DNA from: Bacteroidota bacterium
GTDB taxonomy: Bacteria > Bacteroidota > Ignavibacteria > Ignavibacteriales > Melioribacteraceae
Direction: 5' to 3'
Length of the DNA stretch: 11,013 nucleotides
Assembly (NCBI GenBank): GCA_023447335.1
Contig: JAEXOD010000223.1
Span: forward strand, 1-11,013
In this document: in pieces, positions 1 through 7,603 of the stretch
Position numbering within the stretch: position 1 is the stretch's first letter
Layout: each line of letters starts with the position of its first letter
Translations under genes and position numbers: made by a program
Notes under the pieces: model-generated
Databases searched by the model: none
What the model saw: only the letters and a program-made list of their open reading frames with translations
What the model was told of the DNA's origin: nothing

Positions 1-564
1 ACTTTAGCATCAGCTTATGTAATTTTTAATGAAACAAATTTCAACAATAATACTATTGAATTTATTTCAATGAGTCGCGGTATATTAAAAGTGGAAAAAA
101 TAGATAATTTGTACATTTTAGATTTCCCATCTGATACACCTATTGAAATTGAGAGACCTGATATTTTAAAAAGTGCGTTTAATTATGAACCTATTAAAGT
201 TCTAAAAGGTATTACCGACTACCTTTTTGTTTACGAAAATCAATCAAAAATTGAGACTATTGAACCGAATTTTGAAATAATTAAACAATCAAAAGCAAGG
301 GGTATAATTATCACATCAAAGGGGGAAGAAAAAGATTTTGTTTCGAGATTTTTTGCTCCTTTTGTAGGAATTAATGAAGACCCGGTAACCGGTTCAGCAC
401 ATACAATGTTAATACCTTATTGGAGCAGCGAATTAAATAAAACGAAATTATCAGCCTCTCAGCTTTCAAAAAGAAGAGGCGAATTAGTATGTGAATTACT
501 AGGTGATCGTGTAAAAATTGGCGGTAATGCAGTTTTATATTTAAAAGGTGAGATTGAGATATAG
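1..564 (+). CDS. PhzF-family isomerase/epimerase, 5' end missing
   Basis: The reading frame is open from the first base, so the gene starts upstream of the window; 187 residues are visible. The visible N-terminus TLASAYVIFNE matches the segment that follows the GHA motif of PhzF proteins. The later EDPVTGSAHTMLIPYW (around 375-423) is the second hallmark motif, at the start of the C-terminal half. PhzF proteins are usually 260-300 residues, so about 70-80 residues are missing, including the conserved catalytic glutamate of the N-terminal half. The family forms a two-lobed diaminopimelate-epimerase-like fold and catalyses cofactor-free isomerisation in the cytoplasm; the substrate cannot be told from sequence. 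An internal ATG at 70 lies inside the conserved domain and is not the start. The TAG stop lies 13 nt before the rarD-like start, suggesting co-transcription. Family is secure, substrate unknown. Confidence 0.9.
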   Translation, partial: TLASAYVIFNETNFNNNTIEFISMSRGILKVEKIDNLYILDFPSDTPIEIERPDILKSAFNYEPIKVLKGITDYLFVYENQSKIETIEPNFEIIKQSKARGIIITSKGEEKDFVSRFFAPFVGINEDPVTGSAHTMLIPYWSSELNKTKLSASQLSKRRGELVCELLGDRVKIGGNAVLYLKGEIEI

Positions 565-577
565 GATGGAAAATAAT

Positions 578-1468
578 ATGAATAAGGGATTATCATATGT
601 TATTTTCGCATATGTTTTTTGGGGTTTACATCCTATCTATTGGAAATTATTAAATCATGTGCCTTCATTAATTATTGTCTCAAATAGAATTATTTGGTCA
701 CTTCTCTTTTTTTTAATAATAATTCTAAGAAAAAATATTTTAAAAGATTTAATTACAAAAATACTTAAGGCAAAGTATTATCAATATTTAATTCCGTCTG
801 TCTTAATAGGACTTAATTGGTTTGGATACGTATGGGCAATAAATAATAATTTTATTATTGAGACGAGTTTGGGTTATTACCTATCTCCATTTTTGAGCGT
901 ACTTTTAGGTGTTTTAATATTAAAAGAAAAATTATCATTTATAAAGTGGTCAGCAGTAGTATTTGCATTAATCGGGGTTCTAATAATGATTATATACTAC
1001 GGTAAAATTCCTTATGTTGCATTTTATTTAGCAACAACATGGTCTGTTTACGGTTATATTAGAAAAAAATCAGGTTTCGATTCTTTAGAAGGATTAACGG
1101 TTGAAACTGGGGTATTATCTCTTCCTGCATTAGGAATAATTATTTACTTTACTTACGGATCAAATTTATATGAGATTTTAAACTATAGGGACTATATTTT
1201 ATTGATAGGAAGCGGAATAATTAGCGGATTACCTCTATTAATATTTATTGTTGGGTCAAGGTTAATAAATTTGTCTTTAATTGGAATTATGCAGTATTTA
1301 TATTCAACAATGATTTTTTTGCTCGGATATTTTGTATATAATGAACCGTTAAGTAATGTTAAATTATTGGGCTTTGCTTTTATATGGATGGGATTAATTG
1401 TATTTTCATTTGAACATTTTATTAAACTGGTTATAACTAATTTAAAAGTGAATAGTCAAGAAGTCTGA
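578..1468 (+). CDS. rarD: RarD-type EamA/DMT-superfamily permease
   Basis: A 296-residue, very hydrophobic inner-membrane protein with about ten predicted transmembrane helices, the usual size for RarD. RarD-specific stretches are visible: the N-terminus MNKGLSYVIFAYVFWGLHPIYWK, the segment GLNWFGYVWAINN with the following ETSLGYYLSPFLSVLLGVL (residues 78-112), and YGYIRKKSGFDSLEGLTVET (158-177). The frame is also open from ATGs at 548 and 566. I chose 578 because it restores the family N-terminus and has AGGATGGA (563-570) at good spacing, whereas 548 would overlap the PhzF gene and add a charged tail. RarD proteins are annotated as chloramphenicol-sensitivity proteins, but the transported substrate is generally unknown and probably a small metabolite. 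It follows the PhzF-family gene by 13 nt, so the two are likely one unit; whether they share a substrate is open. Confidence 0.93.
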   Translation: MNKGLSYVIFAYVFWGLHPIYWKLLNHVPSLIIVSNRIIWSLLFFLIIILRKNILKDLITKILKAKYYQYLIPSVLIGLNWFGYVWAINNNFIIETSLGYYLSPFLSVLLGVLILKEKLSFIKWSAVVFALIGVLIMIIYYGKIPYVAFYLATTWSVYGYIRKKSGFDSLEGLTVETGVLSLPALGIIIYFTYGSNLYEILNYRDYILLIGSGIISGLPLLIFIVGSRLINLSLIGIMQYLYSTMIFLLGYFVYNEPLSNVKLLGFAFIWMGLIVFSFEHFIKLVITNLKVNSQEV

Positions 1469-1533
1469 CAACTAGTTACAATATAACGCATTTTAAACAT
1501 TTCTAAATAATTTTCGATAATTATATTGAAATA

Positions 1534-1558
1534 AAAAATTAATTAATTATTAATTTTT
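1534..1558 (+). other. AT-only hairpin after rarD
   Basis: A 10-bp perfect inverted repeat (1534-1543 with 1549-1558) around a 5-nt loop lies in the 170-bp gap between the permease and the YfiR-like gene. The 3' arm ends in five T's, so it could act as a weak terminator or be a chance product of AT-rich DNA. The rest of the gap is AT-rich and must hold the promoter of the next unit. A loose candidate, TTGATA at 1580 with TAATTT 16 bp later, is too degenerate to call. Confidence 0.25.
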
Positions 1559-1638
1559 ATATATCATATACTATTTTTTTTGATATTATTTCCCAATTTC
1601 TTAATTTAATAATGCATTAATTATAAAAAAGGTTAAAA

Positions 1639-2142
1639 ATGAAAAAATTACTTTTATTAATAATTTCAACTTTACTTCTTAACGCAAATATCAGTTTTGG
1701 ACAAAAAGAGGTTCCTGCAAATCAAGTAGTTCCATTAACAATTAAAGTTCTTGCTTTAAATAAATCATTAAAAGGCAATGTAAAAATTTACGTAATCGGA
1801 AACGACGCAATCGCAAACGAGCTCAAAAAGAATATAGGTAATACTATTGTGGCAGCTACAATTACTGACGTGGATGCAGGTAATGATGTACCTTCAGGCA
1901 AGTATGAAATAGTTTATGTTTGTAATCCCGGTAAAGTAAATGCTGCAAAAAATTATGCAAAGCAACATAAAAGTTTAACAATTACAAATATTCCAAGTTT
2001 AGCGTTTGAAGGGGTTACTTTAGGATTTGGATTAGATGACGATAAAAAACAAGTTATTTTCTTGAATCTTTCTTCCTCGAGCGAACAAGGAATGGAATGG
2101 AACCCGGCAATTATGAAAGTCGCTCAAACCATTAAGAATTAA
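1639..2142 (+). CDS. Secreted YfiR-like (DUF4154) periplasmic regulator
   Basis: A 167-residue protein with a signal peptide: MKK, a leucine/isoleucine core, then SFG before Gln22. The mature part fits the YfiR/DUF4154 layout: an N-terminal helix, a strand and turn KIYVIGND (49-56), a middle segment KYEIVYVCNPGK (88-99), then SLTITNIPSLAFEGVTLGF (112-130), VIFLNLSSSSEQGMEWNPAIMKVAQ. In Pseudomonas and E. coli, YfiR is a periplasmic repressor that binds the CHASE8-type periplasmic domain of the diguanylate cyclase YfiN. Here the gene 15 nt downstream encodes a CHASE8-like membrane receptor with an MCP output instead. Only one cysteine (Cys95) is present, so the intramolecular disulfides described for Pseudomonas YfiR cannot form. 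The ATG has AAGG (1629-1632) at normal spacing. Family assignment is by pattern and is probable rather than certain; the regulatory partner is inferred from adjacency. Confidence 0.75.
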   Translation: MKKLLLLIISTLLLNANISFGQKEVPANQVVPLTIKVLALNKSLKGNVKIYVIGNDAIANELKKNIGNTIVAATITDVDAGNDVPSGKYEIVYVCNPGKVNAAKNYAKQHKSLTITNIPSLAFEGVTLGFGLDDDKKQVIFLNLSSSSEQGMEWNPAIMKVAQTIKN

Positions 2143-2157
2143 AAAACGGTGATTGAT

Positions 2158-4155
2158 ATGTCAATTAAAACAAAAAACTTATTATTATTATTAACAATTA
2201 TTGTAGTATTTTCTATTGTTTTAGCTTTTTTTGCACCAAATAAAGCTCGCGATATGGCAAAAGATATGTTATATAGAGACGCTGAGTTTATTAGTAATAT
2301 TCTTGCAGATAATATGGCTTTAGGTTTACAAACTTTAGTTATTGATGACGGTGCTGCTATTGATCAAGCCTTAGAATCCGTAAATAGCGGAGCTAACGGT
2401 TCTAGTAATGACAAAACTATAAACGATGTTATTGTTTACGATGCAGATCTAAATTTTGTACGTTCTTTATCAAAGAATAAACCTTCCGGTACACCTTCAA
2501 AACCCGATAAACTTACTTTTGAAGAACTTGAACATGAAATAGTCAGTTATTTACCAATGAAAGATCAATCAAAGGCAATAGTCGGTTATTTACAGATAAA
2601 TTTTTCAAAGTCCTTTTTTGAAGATAAAACCGCAGAATCTCAAAGAACATTCTTATTTACGGCATTAATTATTTTAGTAGCAAGTTTAGGTTTTGGTTAT
2701 TATGTAATAAATAAATTTGTAGGTAAAATAAAATTAGCAACCGACGCAGCAGAAAAATTATCTCTCGGAAATTTAGATATAAAATTAGACACTAGTTCTA
2801 GCGATGAAATCGGTGTAATGCTTAATGCAATGAGTAAAATGATTGGTACAATAAAAAGTTTAGTTTTTGATGTTGAAACTTTAGCTTCTGCGGCTGTTCA
2901 GGGTAAATTACATGTTAGAGCCGATGCTTCAAAACATCAAGGTGATTTTTATCAAATTGTATCCGGTTTCAATAACACTTTAGATTCGGTTGTTAATCCT
3001 CTAAATATGGCTGCAAAAAATATTGAAAAAATTGCCAAAGGAGACATCCCTAATCAAATTACTGATCACTTTAACGGTGATTTCAATGAAATAAAAAATA
3101 ATATCAATTTATGTATTACTACTATGAATAATCTTACCGGTGAATTAAATAAGCTTAATGATGGTGTAAAACTTGGTAAAATTGATGTTAGAATAGATGA
3201 TTCTAAATTTGCAAATGTCTTTAAAGAAATTGCTTCCGGAATTAATTTAACAGTTGCTACTCTCACTGAACCTATATACAAGTTATCTGAAGCTATTAAT
3301 GCAACTGCCTCGGCAGCAAATCAAATTTCGTCATCAACTGAAAAGATGGCTTCCGGATCGAATGAGCAGTCTGCTTATATTAATGAAGTGACGGCTGCTA
3401 TGGAAGAGATGACTAGAACAATATTTAGTACGACAAAAAACACTTCTTTCGCAGCAGAATCATCTAAACACTCTGCGGAAAAAGCAAAAGAAGGCGGAAG
3501 AATAGTAGATGATGTTATTACCGGAATGAATAAAATTTCTGATGTTGTAGAACAATCTGCTAATCGGATTTTTATTTTGGGAGAAAATAGTGATAAAATT
3601 GGCGAAATAATTCAAGTTATTAATGATATTGCTGATCAAACAAATTTATTAGCTCTCAATGCCGCTATTGAAGCAGCAAGAGCCGGTGAACAAGGTAGAG
3701 GTTTTGCAGTTGTTGCGGATGAGGTAAGAAAACTTGCAGAAAGAACTACAAAAGCAACTAAAGAAATAGCCGGAATGATTAAACAAATTCAGATTGACAC
3801 AGCTCAAGCAGTTGAGTCAATGAAAATCGGAACCCAAAATGTTGAAAACGGTAAACTTCTAGTTCATAATGCAGGCGATGTTTTACGTGAAATTATACAA
3901 AGTTCGGAAAAAGTGACTGATGTAATTGTTCAAGTAGCCGCAAGTAGTGAAGAACAATCCGCTACTAGCGAAGAAATAGCTAAATCAATTGATACTATTA
4001 ATAACGTAATTAAGGAATCTTCTAACGGAGTTTATCAGATAGCCCAAGCAGCCGAAGATTTAAATAGACTTACTGAAAACTTACAACTTCTAATTGATCA
4101 ATTTGATATGGCAAAAGATTTTGCACAATCAAAATCATTTAAAAGACTAAAATAA
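2158..4155 (+). CDS. Membrane MCP-type receptor with CHASE8-like sensor and multiple HAMP units
   Basis: A 665-residue receptor. Order: TM1 (residues 7-25); periplasmic region of about 135 residues resembling CHASE8 (NILADNMALGLQTLVIDDGAAIDQAL, then INDVIVYDADLNFVRS); TM2 (about 163-186); a first HAMP (186-238); further HAMP-like units marked by GKLHVRAD (249), GDIPNQIT (295) and GKIDVRID (340); then a long coiled-coil MCP signalling domain. The hairpin tip, about 488-530, holds the highly conserved IADQTNLLALNAAIEAARAG and GRGFAVVADEVRKLAERT motifs that bind CheW/CheA. Glu/Gln/Ser-rich segments such as ASSEEQSATSEE (595-606) look like adaptation sites. The C-terminus (SFKRLK) lacks a CheR-binding pentapeptide. 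A GTG at 2149 is also in frame; I prefer ATG 2158, preceded by GGTGAT. It is probably co-transcribed with the YfiR-like gene. It could control motility or another Che-type output; no che gene is in view. Confidence 0.93.
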   Translation: MSIKTKNLLLLLTIIVVFSIVLAFFAPNKARDMAKDMLYRDAEFISNILADNMALGLQTLVIDDGAAIDQALESVNSGANGSSNDKTINDVIVYDADLNFVRSLSKNKPSGTPSKPDKLTFEELEHEIVSYLPMKDQSKAIVGYLQINFSKSFFEDKTAESQRTFLFTALIILVASLGFGYYVINKFVGKIKLATDAAEKLSLGNLDIKLDTSSSDEIGVMLNAMSKMIGTIKSLVFDVETLASAAVQGKLHVRADASKHQGDFYQIVSGFNNTLDSVVNPLNMAAKNIEKIAKGDIPNQITDHFNGDFNEIKNNINLCITTMNNLTGELNKLNDGVKLGKIDVRIDDSKFANVFKEIASGINLTVATLTEPIYKLSEAINATASAANQISSSTEKMASGSNEQSAYINEVTAAMEEMTRTIFSTTKNTSFAAESSKHSAEKAKEGGRIVDDVITGMNKISDVVEQSANRIFILGENSDKIGEIIQVINDIADQTNLLALNAAIEAARAGEQGRGFAVVADEVRKLAERTTKATKEIAGMIKQIQIDTAQAVESMKIGTQNVENGKLLVHNAGDVLREIIQSSEKVTDVIVQVAASSEEQSATSEEIAKSIDTINNVIKESSNGVYQIAQAAEDLNRLTENLQLLIDQFDMAKDFAQSKSFKRLK

Positions 4156-4178
4156 AACTATAATAATATGATTTTCTG

Positions 4179-4217
4179 AGCCCTCTTTTCGTAAAAAATA
4201 GAGAAGAGGGCTTTTTT
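4179..4217 (+). terminator. Intrinsic terminator of the yfiR-like/MCP unit
   Basis: A 12-bp stem (AGCCCTCTTTTC at 4179-4190 with GAGAAGAGGGCT at 4201-4212, one G-U pair) encloses a 10-nt loop and runs straight into six T's at 4212-4217. It starts 23 nt after the MCP stop codon. There is no U-tract in the other direction, so it acts on + strand transcription only. Confidence 0.9.
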
Positions 4218-4265
4218 ATTGAATATTTATTTACTTCTTTAACACAAAAGAATATTTTTTTTAAC

Positions 4266-4303
4266 AAAAATACCCCTCCCCCAAAAAATTAAGGAGAGAG
4301 GTA
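4266..4303 (-). terminator. Intrinsic terminator of the TonB receptor gene
   Basis: Read on the - strand, TACCTCTCTCC (4303-4293) pairs with GGGGAGGGGTA (4281-4271) in an 11-bp stem with two G-U pairs, followed by five T's (4270-4266). It begins about 21 nt after the receptor stop codon. Together with the + strand terminator at 4179-4217 it insulates the two converging units. Confidence 0.75.
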
Positions 4304-4324
4304 TATTAAATTAAAATTTCGATT

Positions 4325-6568
4325 TTATAAATTCGTACTAATTCCGAAATAAACTGTTCTTAATGCTTGAGGTGCTCTAGATGTAATCCAAACACCTTCC
4401 CCATATGGAGCTGCCCCGTAATGTTTTGTATTTAATAAATTATCCACACTTAAATTTAAACTAACTTCTTTAGTAATATTATAGTTTGCGTTCAAGTAAA
4501 GTAAGAAAGCTCCTTCAAATGTACCACCTTTAAACTCATTGTTTGTTATTGAAGTTCTAACATCGGAATAATAACGACCCGTTAGGGCTAAGGATAAATC
4601 ATCATATATATATGAAACATTCATAATTACTTTGTGAGGTGATACTTTGGGTAATTCGTATCCTCCGTCATCCCCTTTACAATATGCATAAGAAAAATCC
4701 AATAATAAATTTTGATATTTATAATTTACTTGTAATTCAAGCCCCTTGGTAGTAATACTACCTTGATTAGCATTAACTTCCACAAAATAGCCGCTAGGAT
4801 CCTCTAAGTATGATTTATATGGATCTCCGCTTATTGCTAAAGGATTATAATATGGATAATTCCCATTTTGTTTTGCAGCAGGAATAGGTACAATAACGTC
4901 TGTAAGTTTATTGTAAAAACCTTCAACTCTTACTGATGTATTCGTTCCGATATACTGAGTTATACTAACAGAAAAATTTTGTAATTTTTCAGGTTTAATA
5001 TCTAAATTCGGGATATGCAAAGCATATGGATTTGCCCAATTTTCCCATCTATAATAGTTAGAAGGAGCTATATATGCTGAACCATATAATATTTTAACGG
5101 ATGTTTTTTCCAAAGGTTTATAAACTAAACCTATCCTTGGATTTATCGTTCCTTCATAAATAGTATTGTAGTCATATCGTCCTCCTACCGTAATGCTTAA
5201 ATTTTCAACAGGAAGCCATTCACCTTGCAAAAACATTCCGAAATTATTATAATTTCTTTCCCCAAAAATACTTTCTCTTATATTTAATAAACCATAAGTA
5301 TACCCGTTGGGATCAACAAAAAACGATAAATCGTCTTGTAAACCTCCGTCAAGATGATAGGGACCATTAGTCAAATTTTTGGTTTTTGGGAATGAATTGA
5401 CTTTTTCAAAAGATAAACCGCCCATTAAACTTACATATTCATTTACTTTGTATGTGTTTAATAAGTTAAACTTGTAATAACTTGAGTATCCATACTTATA
5501 AGCAGGACTTCCGGTAGATAAATTTGTATTTGTTACTAAGAAAAAGTTTGTAGCAGGATTTATCTCATAATCCCCTGCCGAAATAGTAGCTTCCATTTGG
5601 TATTCTTTTGTAACATCAGTTGCATAAGTTAAATATACATGGCGAAGATCTTGACCCCAAACATTATTTTCGATATAAGCATATTGATATGGAATTTCCG
5701 TAGGAGCCGATGTTTCGTATTCATGTTGCCAATCTGCACCGATTGTGAATTTACCATATTTAATTTTTGCAAATAAATTCCAATTTTTAATCGGGAAATC
5801 TTTTGAATACTGTCCTAGTGAACCGTTGTATGCATCAACAGCATTTTTATATTCTGAATAATCTTTTGTTAAATCTGCATCTTTACCGTTATAAAATCTG
5901 GCATTTATTATTACATCAACATCGTCTGATACTTTTTTACCAAAAATAATGTCTCCGATATATGCTTGCGTAGTATTATATCCGGCTTTAACTTTAATAC
6001 CATCAATATCTGCACCGTCAAACGTTATTAAGTTTATAACACCTGAATAAGCATCCGCACCATATAACGCAGAAGCCGGACCATAAACTATTTCAATTCT
6101 TTTATATATACTAAGAGGAGTATTATGAGCATAAATAACTCTTTCTCCGGTAGTTGCATTATATCTCTGTCCGTCTTGTAAGACAAGAATTTTCGAATTA
6201 CCAACTATGCCCCTTAATGTAATCCCTGTCCTTATTTCACCCTGATTATCTGTTGAAACATCAAAACCGGGTAATGTTCTAAAAATATCTTTAAGATCCT
6301 TCCACCCAAATAATCTAATTTGTTCTGCCGAATATGATATTACGGTAGCGGGTGCATCAGATATTTTTTGGTCTTTCTGAGAGGCAGTTACAACTTCAAT
6401 ATTTAATAATTCTTCTAATGACAACTCAAATAATTCTTTGTTTTCAATTTGAGCATTTAACGCACTCCCGGATATTAAAAAAAATAAGAGAATTAGCCAT
6501 TTATTTAAACTATAATTATACAAGCCCCGATTACCAAACAGATAATTACAAGTAGCTATTTTTTTCAT
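4325..6568 (-). CDS. TonB-dependent outer-membrane receptor
   Basis: A 747-residue outer-membrane protein. A long charged/polar n-region precedes a hydrophobic core (residues 24-35) and a cleavage site after ALNA, before Gln40. The segment ELFELSLEELLNIEVVTASQKDQKISDAPATVISYS (45-80) is the typical entry to a TonB plug, which continues through LKDIFRTLPGFDV (92-104), ITLRGI, ILVLQDGQRYN (127-137) and RIEIVYGPASALYGADAYSGVINLIT (157-182). The remaining ~560 residues show alternating aromatic/polar strands of a 22-strand barrel; near the end SLNLSVDNLLNTKHYGAAPYGEG is a common feature. The last residue is Leu after YFGISTN, rather than the usual terminal Phe. The ATG has GGAG (6577-6574) 5 nt upstream. 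Such receptors import siderophores, vitamins, or other large nutrients using TonB/ExbBD energy; the ligand is not evident. The gene converges on the yfiR-like/MCP unit. Confidence 0.94.
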   Translation of the reverse strand: MKKIATCNYLFGNRGLYNYSLNKWLILLFFLISGSALNAQIENKELFELSLEELLNIEVVTASQKDQKISDAPATVISYSAEQIRLFGWKDLKDIFRTLPGFDVSTDNQGEIRTGITLRGIVGNSKILVLQDGQRYNATTGERVIYAHNTPLSIYKRIEIVYGPASALYGADAYSGVINLITFDGADIDGIKVKAGYNTTQAYIGDIIFGKKVSDDVDVIINARFYNGKDADLTKDYSEYKNAVDAYNGSLGQYSKDFPIKNWNLFAKIKYGKFTIGADWQHEYETSAPTEIPYQYAYIENNVWGQDLRHVYLTYATDVTKEYQMEATISAGDYEINPATNFFLVTNTNLSTGSPAYKYGYSSYYKFNLLNTYKVNEYVSLMGGLSFEKVNSFPKTKNLTNGPYHLDGGLQDDLSFFVDPNGYTYGLLNIRESIFGERNYNNFGMFLQGEWLPVENLSITVGGRYDYNTIYEGTINPRIGLVYKPLEKTSVKILYGSAYIAPSNYYRWENWANPYALHIPNLDIKPEKLQNFSVSITQYIGTNTSVRVEGFYNKLTDVIVPIPAAKQNGNYPYYNPLAISGDPYKSYLEDPSGYFVEVNANQGSITTKGLELQVNYKYQNLLLDFSYAYCKGDDGGYELPKVSPHKVIMNVSYIYDDLSLALTGRYYSDVRTSITNNEFKGGTFEGAFLLYLNANYNITKEVSLNLSVDNLLNTKHYGAAPYGEGVWITSRAPQALRTVYFGISTNL

Positions 6569-6631
6569 ATCATCTCCAAAATAGTTAAATTAAAAGGTAG
6601 TAACATTAATTAAAAATATTAATGAATTTGT

Positions 6632-6660
6632 ATAAATATTTTTCCAATATAAATATTTTT
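6632..6660. repeat. Tandem 12-bp AT direct repeat upstream of the TonB receptor
   Basis: ATAAATATTTTT occurs at 6632-6643 and again at 6649-6660, a 17-bp period, in the 118-bp gap between the DUF72 gene and the TonB receptor start. Position suggests promoter or operator DNA for the receptor, but the composition is so AT-rich that chance is a real possibility. Confidence 0.35.
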
Positions 6661-6686
6661 TTTAAAATTCCTTACATAATTTGTTT

Positions 6687-7544
6687 TTATTTTAAAAAAG
6701 ATTCGATTTTTCTAATAGTTAAAGGAGCAGACCCCTCAAAATGGTTATTTACGTTAACATATACATCAATATTTTTTTCAGACAGTTTTTTAATTATTTC
6801 AATTAACTGATTAATTTCAACATCCCGATTGATTAATATTTTATCCCATTTATTTTGTGTAAGTTTTTCAATTCCTTTTCTATCTTCGCCGTGAATTCTT
6901 AATACGGTAGTTCTTGTAAAATATTTTTCATATTTAGAAAATGTATCATATATATTTGGCATAAAATAACCGTGAAGTAAAACATGACATATTTTTGTTT
7001 TATTAATAAAGTCAAAGTATTTCTGATTTAAGTAATTTGGATTTCTTAATTCAAAACCATAATTAAATTCAGGAGATAATTTATTAATAAATTTTGAAAT
7101 TAAATCTATAAATTTATTTTGATTTTCCATTTTTTGCTTATTAAGATACTCAAATTGAAATATTAATACACCAATATTACAATGAAGTGGTTGAATAATT
7201 TCTAAAAACTTATTTGTCAAATCAGTGCTTAAAAAATTTGGATTCACAATTAGATCATTATTGCCTTTTGAATAAAAGTGTGTCAACGTAATTGAATTAG
7301 GCACTTTAATAGTAAACTTAAAATTTTTAGTTACCGATTTTGAATATTCATTTACTGTTTCAATTTTGGGTAAAACTATTTGATTTGGGAATAATGACCA
7401 AAACCATTGATCTATTTCAACACTATTATAAATCTTTGCATATTCCTCAAGATAATTATTTATATTGTCAGAGTTATAAACTATCCCCTTCCAATCATCA
7501 TATTTCCAGCTACATGTTCCTATATATATATTATTTTCTTTCAT
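6687..7544 (-). CDS. DUF72 (YecE-like) TIM-barrel-type protein
   Basis: A 285-residue soluble protein without signal peptide, the usual size for DUF72/YecE. Family landmarks are visible: the N-terminal IYIGTCSWKYDDWKGIVY (residues 6-23), the first barrel strands with YNSVEIDQWFWSLFP (39-53), NFKFTIKVP (73-81), YGFELRNPNYL near the middle, VLRIHGEDRKG, and the C-terminal VYVNVNNHFEGSAPLTIRKI. The family has a TIM-barrel-like structure, but no reaction is firmly established, so I assign none. The ATG lacks a clear Shine-Dalgarno sequence. The gene is divergent from the hexosaminidase across 59 bp, and lies upstream of the TonB receptor on the same strand with a 118-bp gap, so it probably forms its own unit. 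No obvious terminator follows it, so read-through into the receptor gene is possible. Confidence 0.92.
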   Translation of the reverse strand: MKENNIYIGTCSWKYDDWKGIVYNSDNINNYLEEYAKIYNSVEIDQWFWSLFPNQIVLPKIETVNEYSKSVTKNFKFTIKVPNSITLTHFYSKGNNDLIVNPNFLSTDLTNKFLEIIQPLHCNIGVLIFQFEYLNKQKMENQNKFIDLISKFINKLSPEFNYGFELRNPNYLNQKYFDFINKTKICHVLLHGYFMPNIYDTFSKYEKYFTRTTVLRIHGEDRKGIEKLTQNKWDKILINRDVEINQLIEIIKKLSEKNIDVYVNVNNHFEGSAPLTIRKIESFLK

Positions 7545-7603
7545 AACTGTATTTTTTTTGCTAATTTAATTTTAATTATTCAAAAATAACAGAGAAATTC
7601 AAA
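7545..7603. promoter_or_regulatory. Divergent intergenic region between DUF72 and GH20 genes
   Basis: Only 59 bp of almost pure AT separate the two divergent start codons, so the two promoters must lie face to face or overlap within it or extend into the coding ends. I see no convincing -35/-10 or Bacteroidota-type promoter box and no palindrome. The role is inferred from gene arrangement alone. Confidence 0.4.

Noticed and set aside
548..577. Upstream start codons for the RarD-like permease (ATG 548 and 566)
   Set aside because: They add a polar tail not typical of RarD, 548 overlaps the PhzF-family gene, and only ATG 578 has a well-spaced AGGATGGA.
1469..1638. Small palindromes such as AACTAGTT and TAATGCATTA between rarD and the YfiR-like gene
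   Set aside because: They are short and expected by chance in sequence this AT-rich.
2149..2157. GTG start for the MCP-type receptor
   Set aside because: In frame but only three residues longer; ATG 2158 with GGTGAT just upstream is more likely. The choice does not affect the domain layout.
6352..6555. 67-codon frame on the + strand opposite the start of the TonB receptor
   Set aside because: It is fully antisense to the signal peptide and plug region of a clear gene and has no recognisable features.
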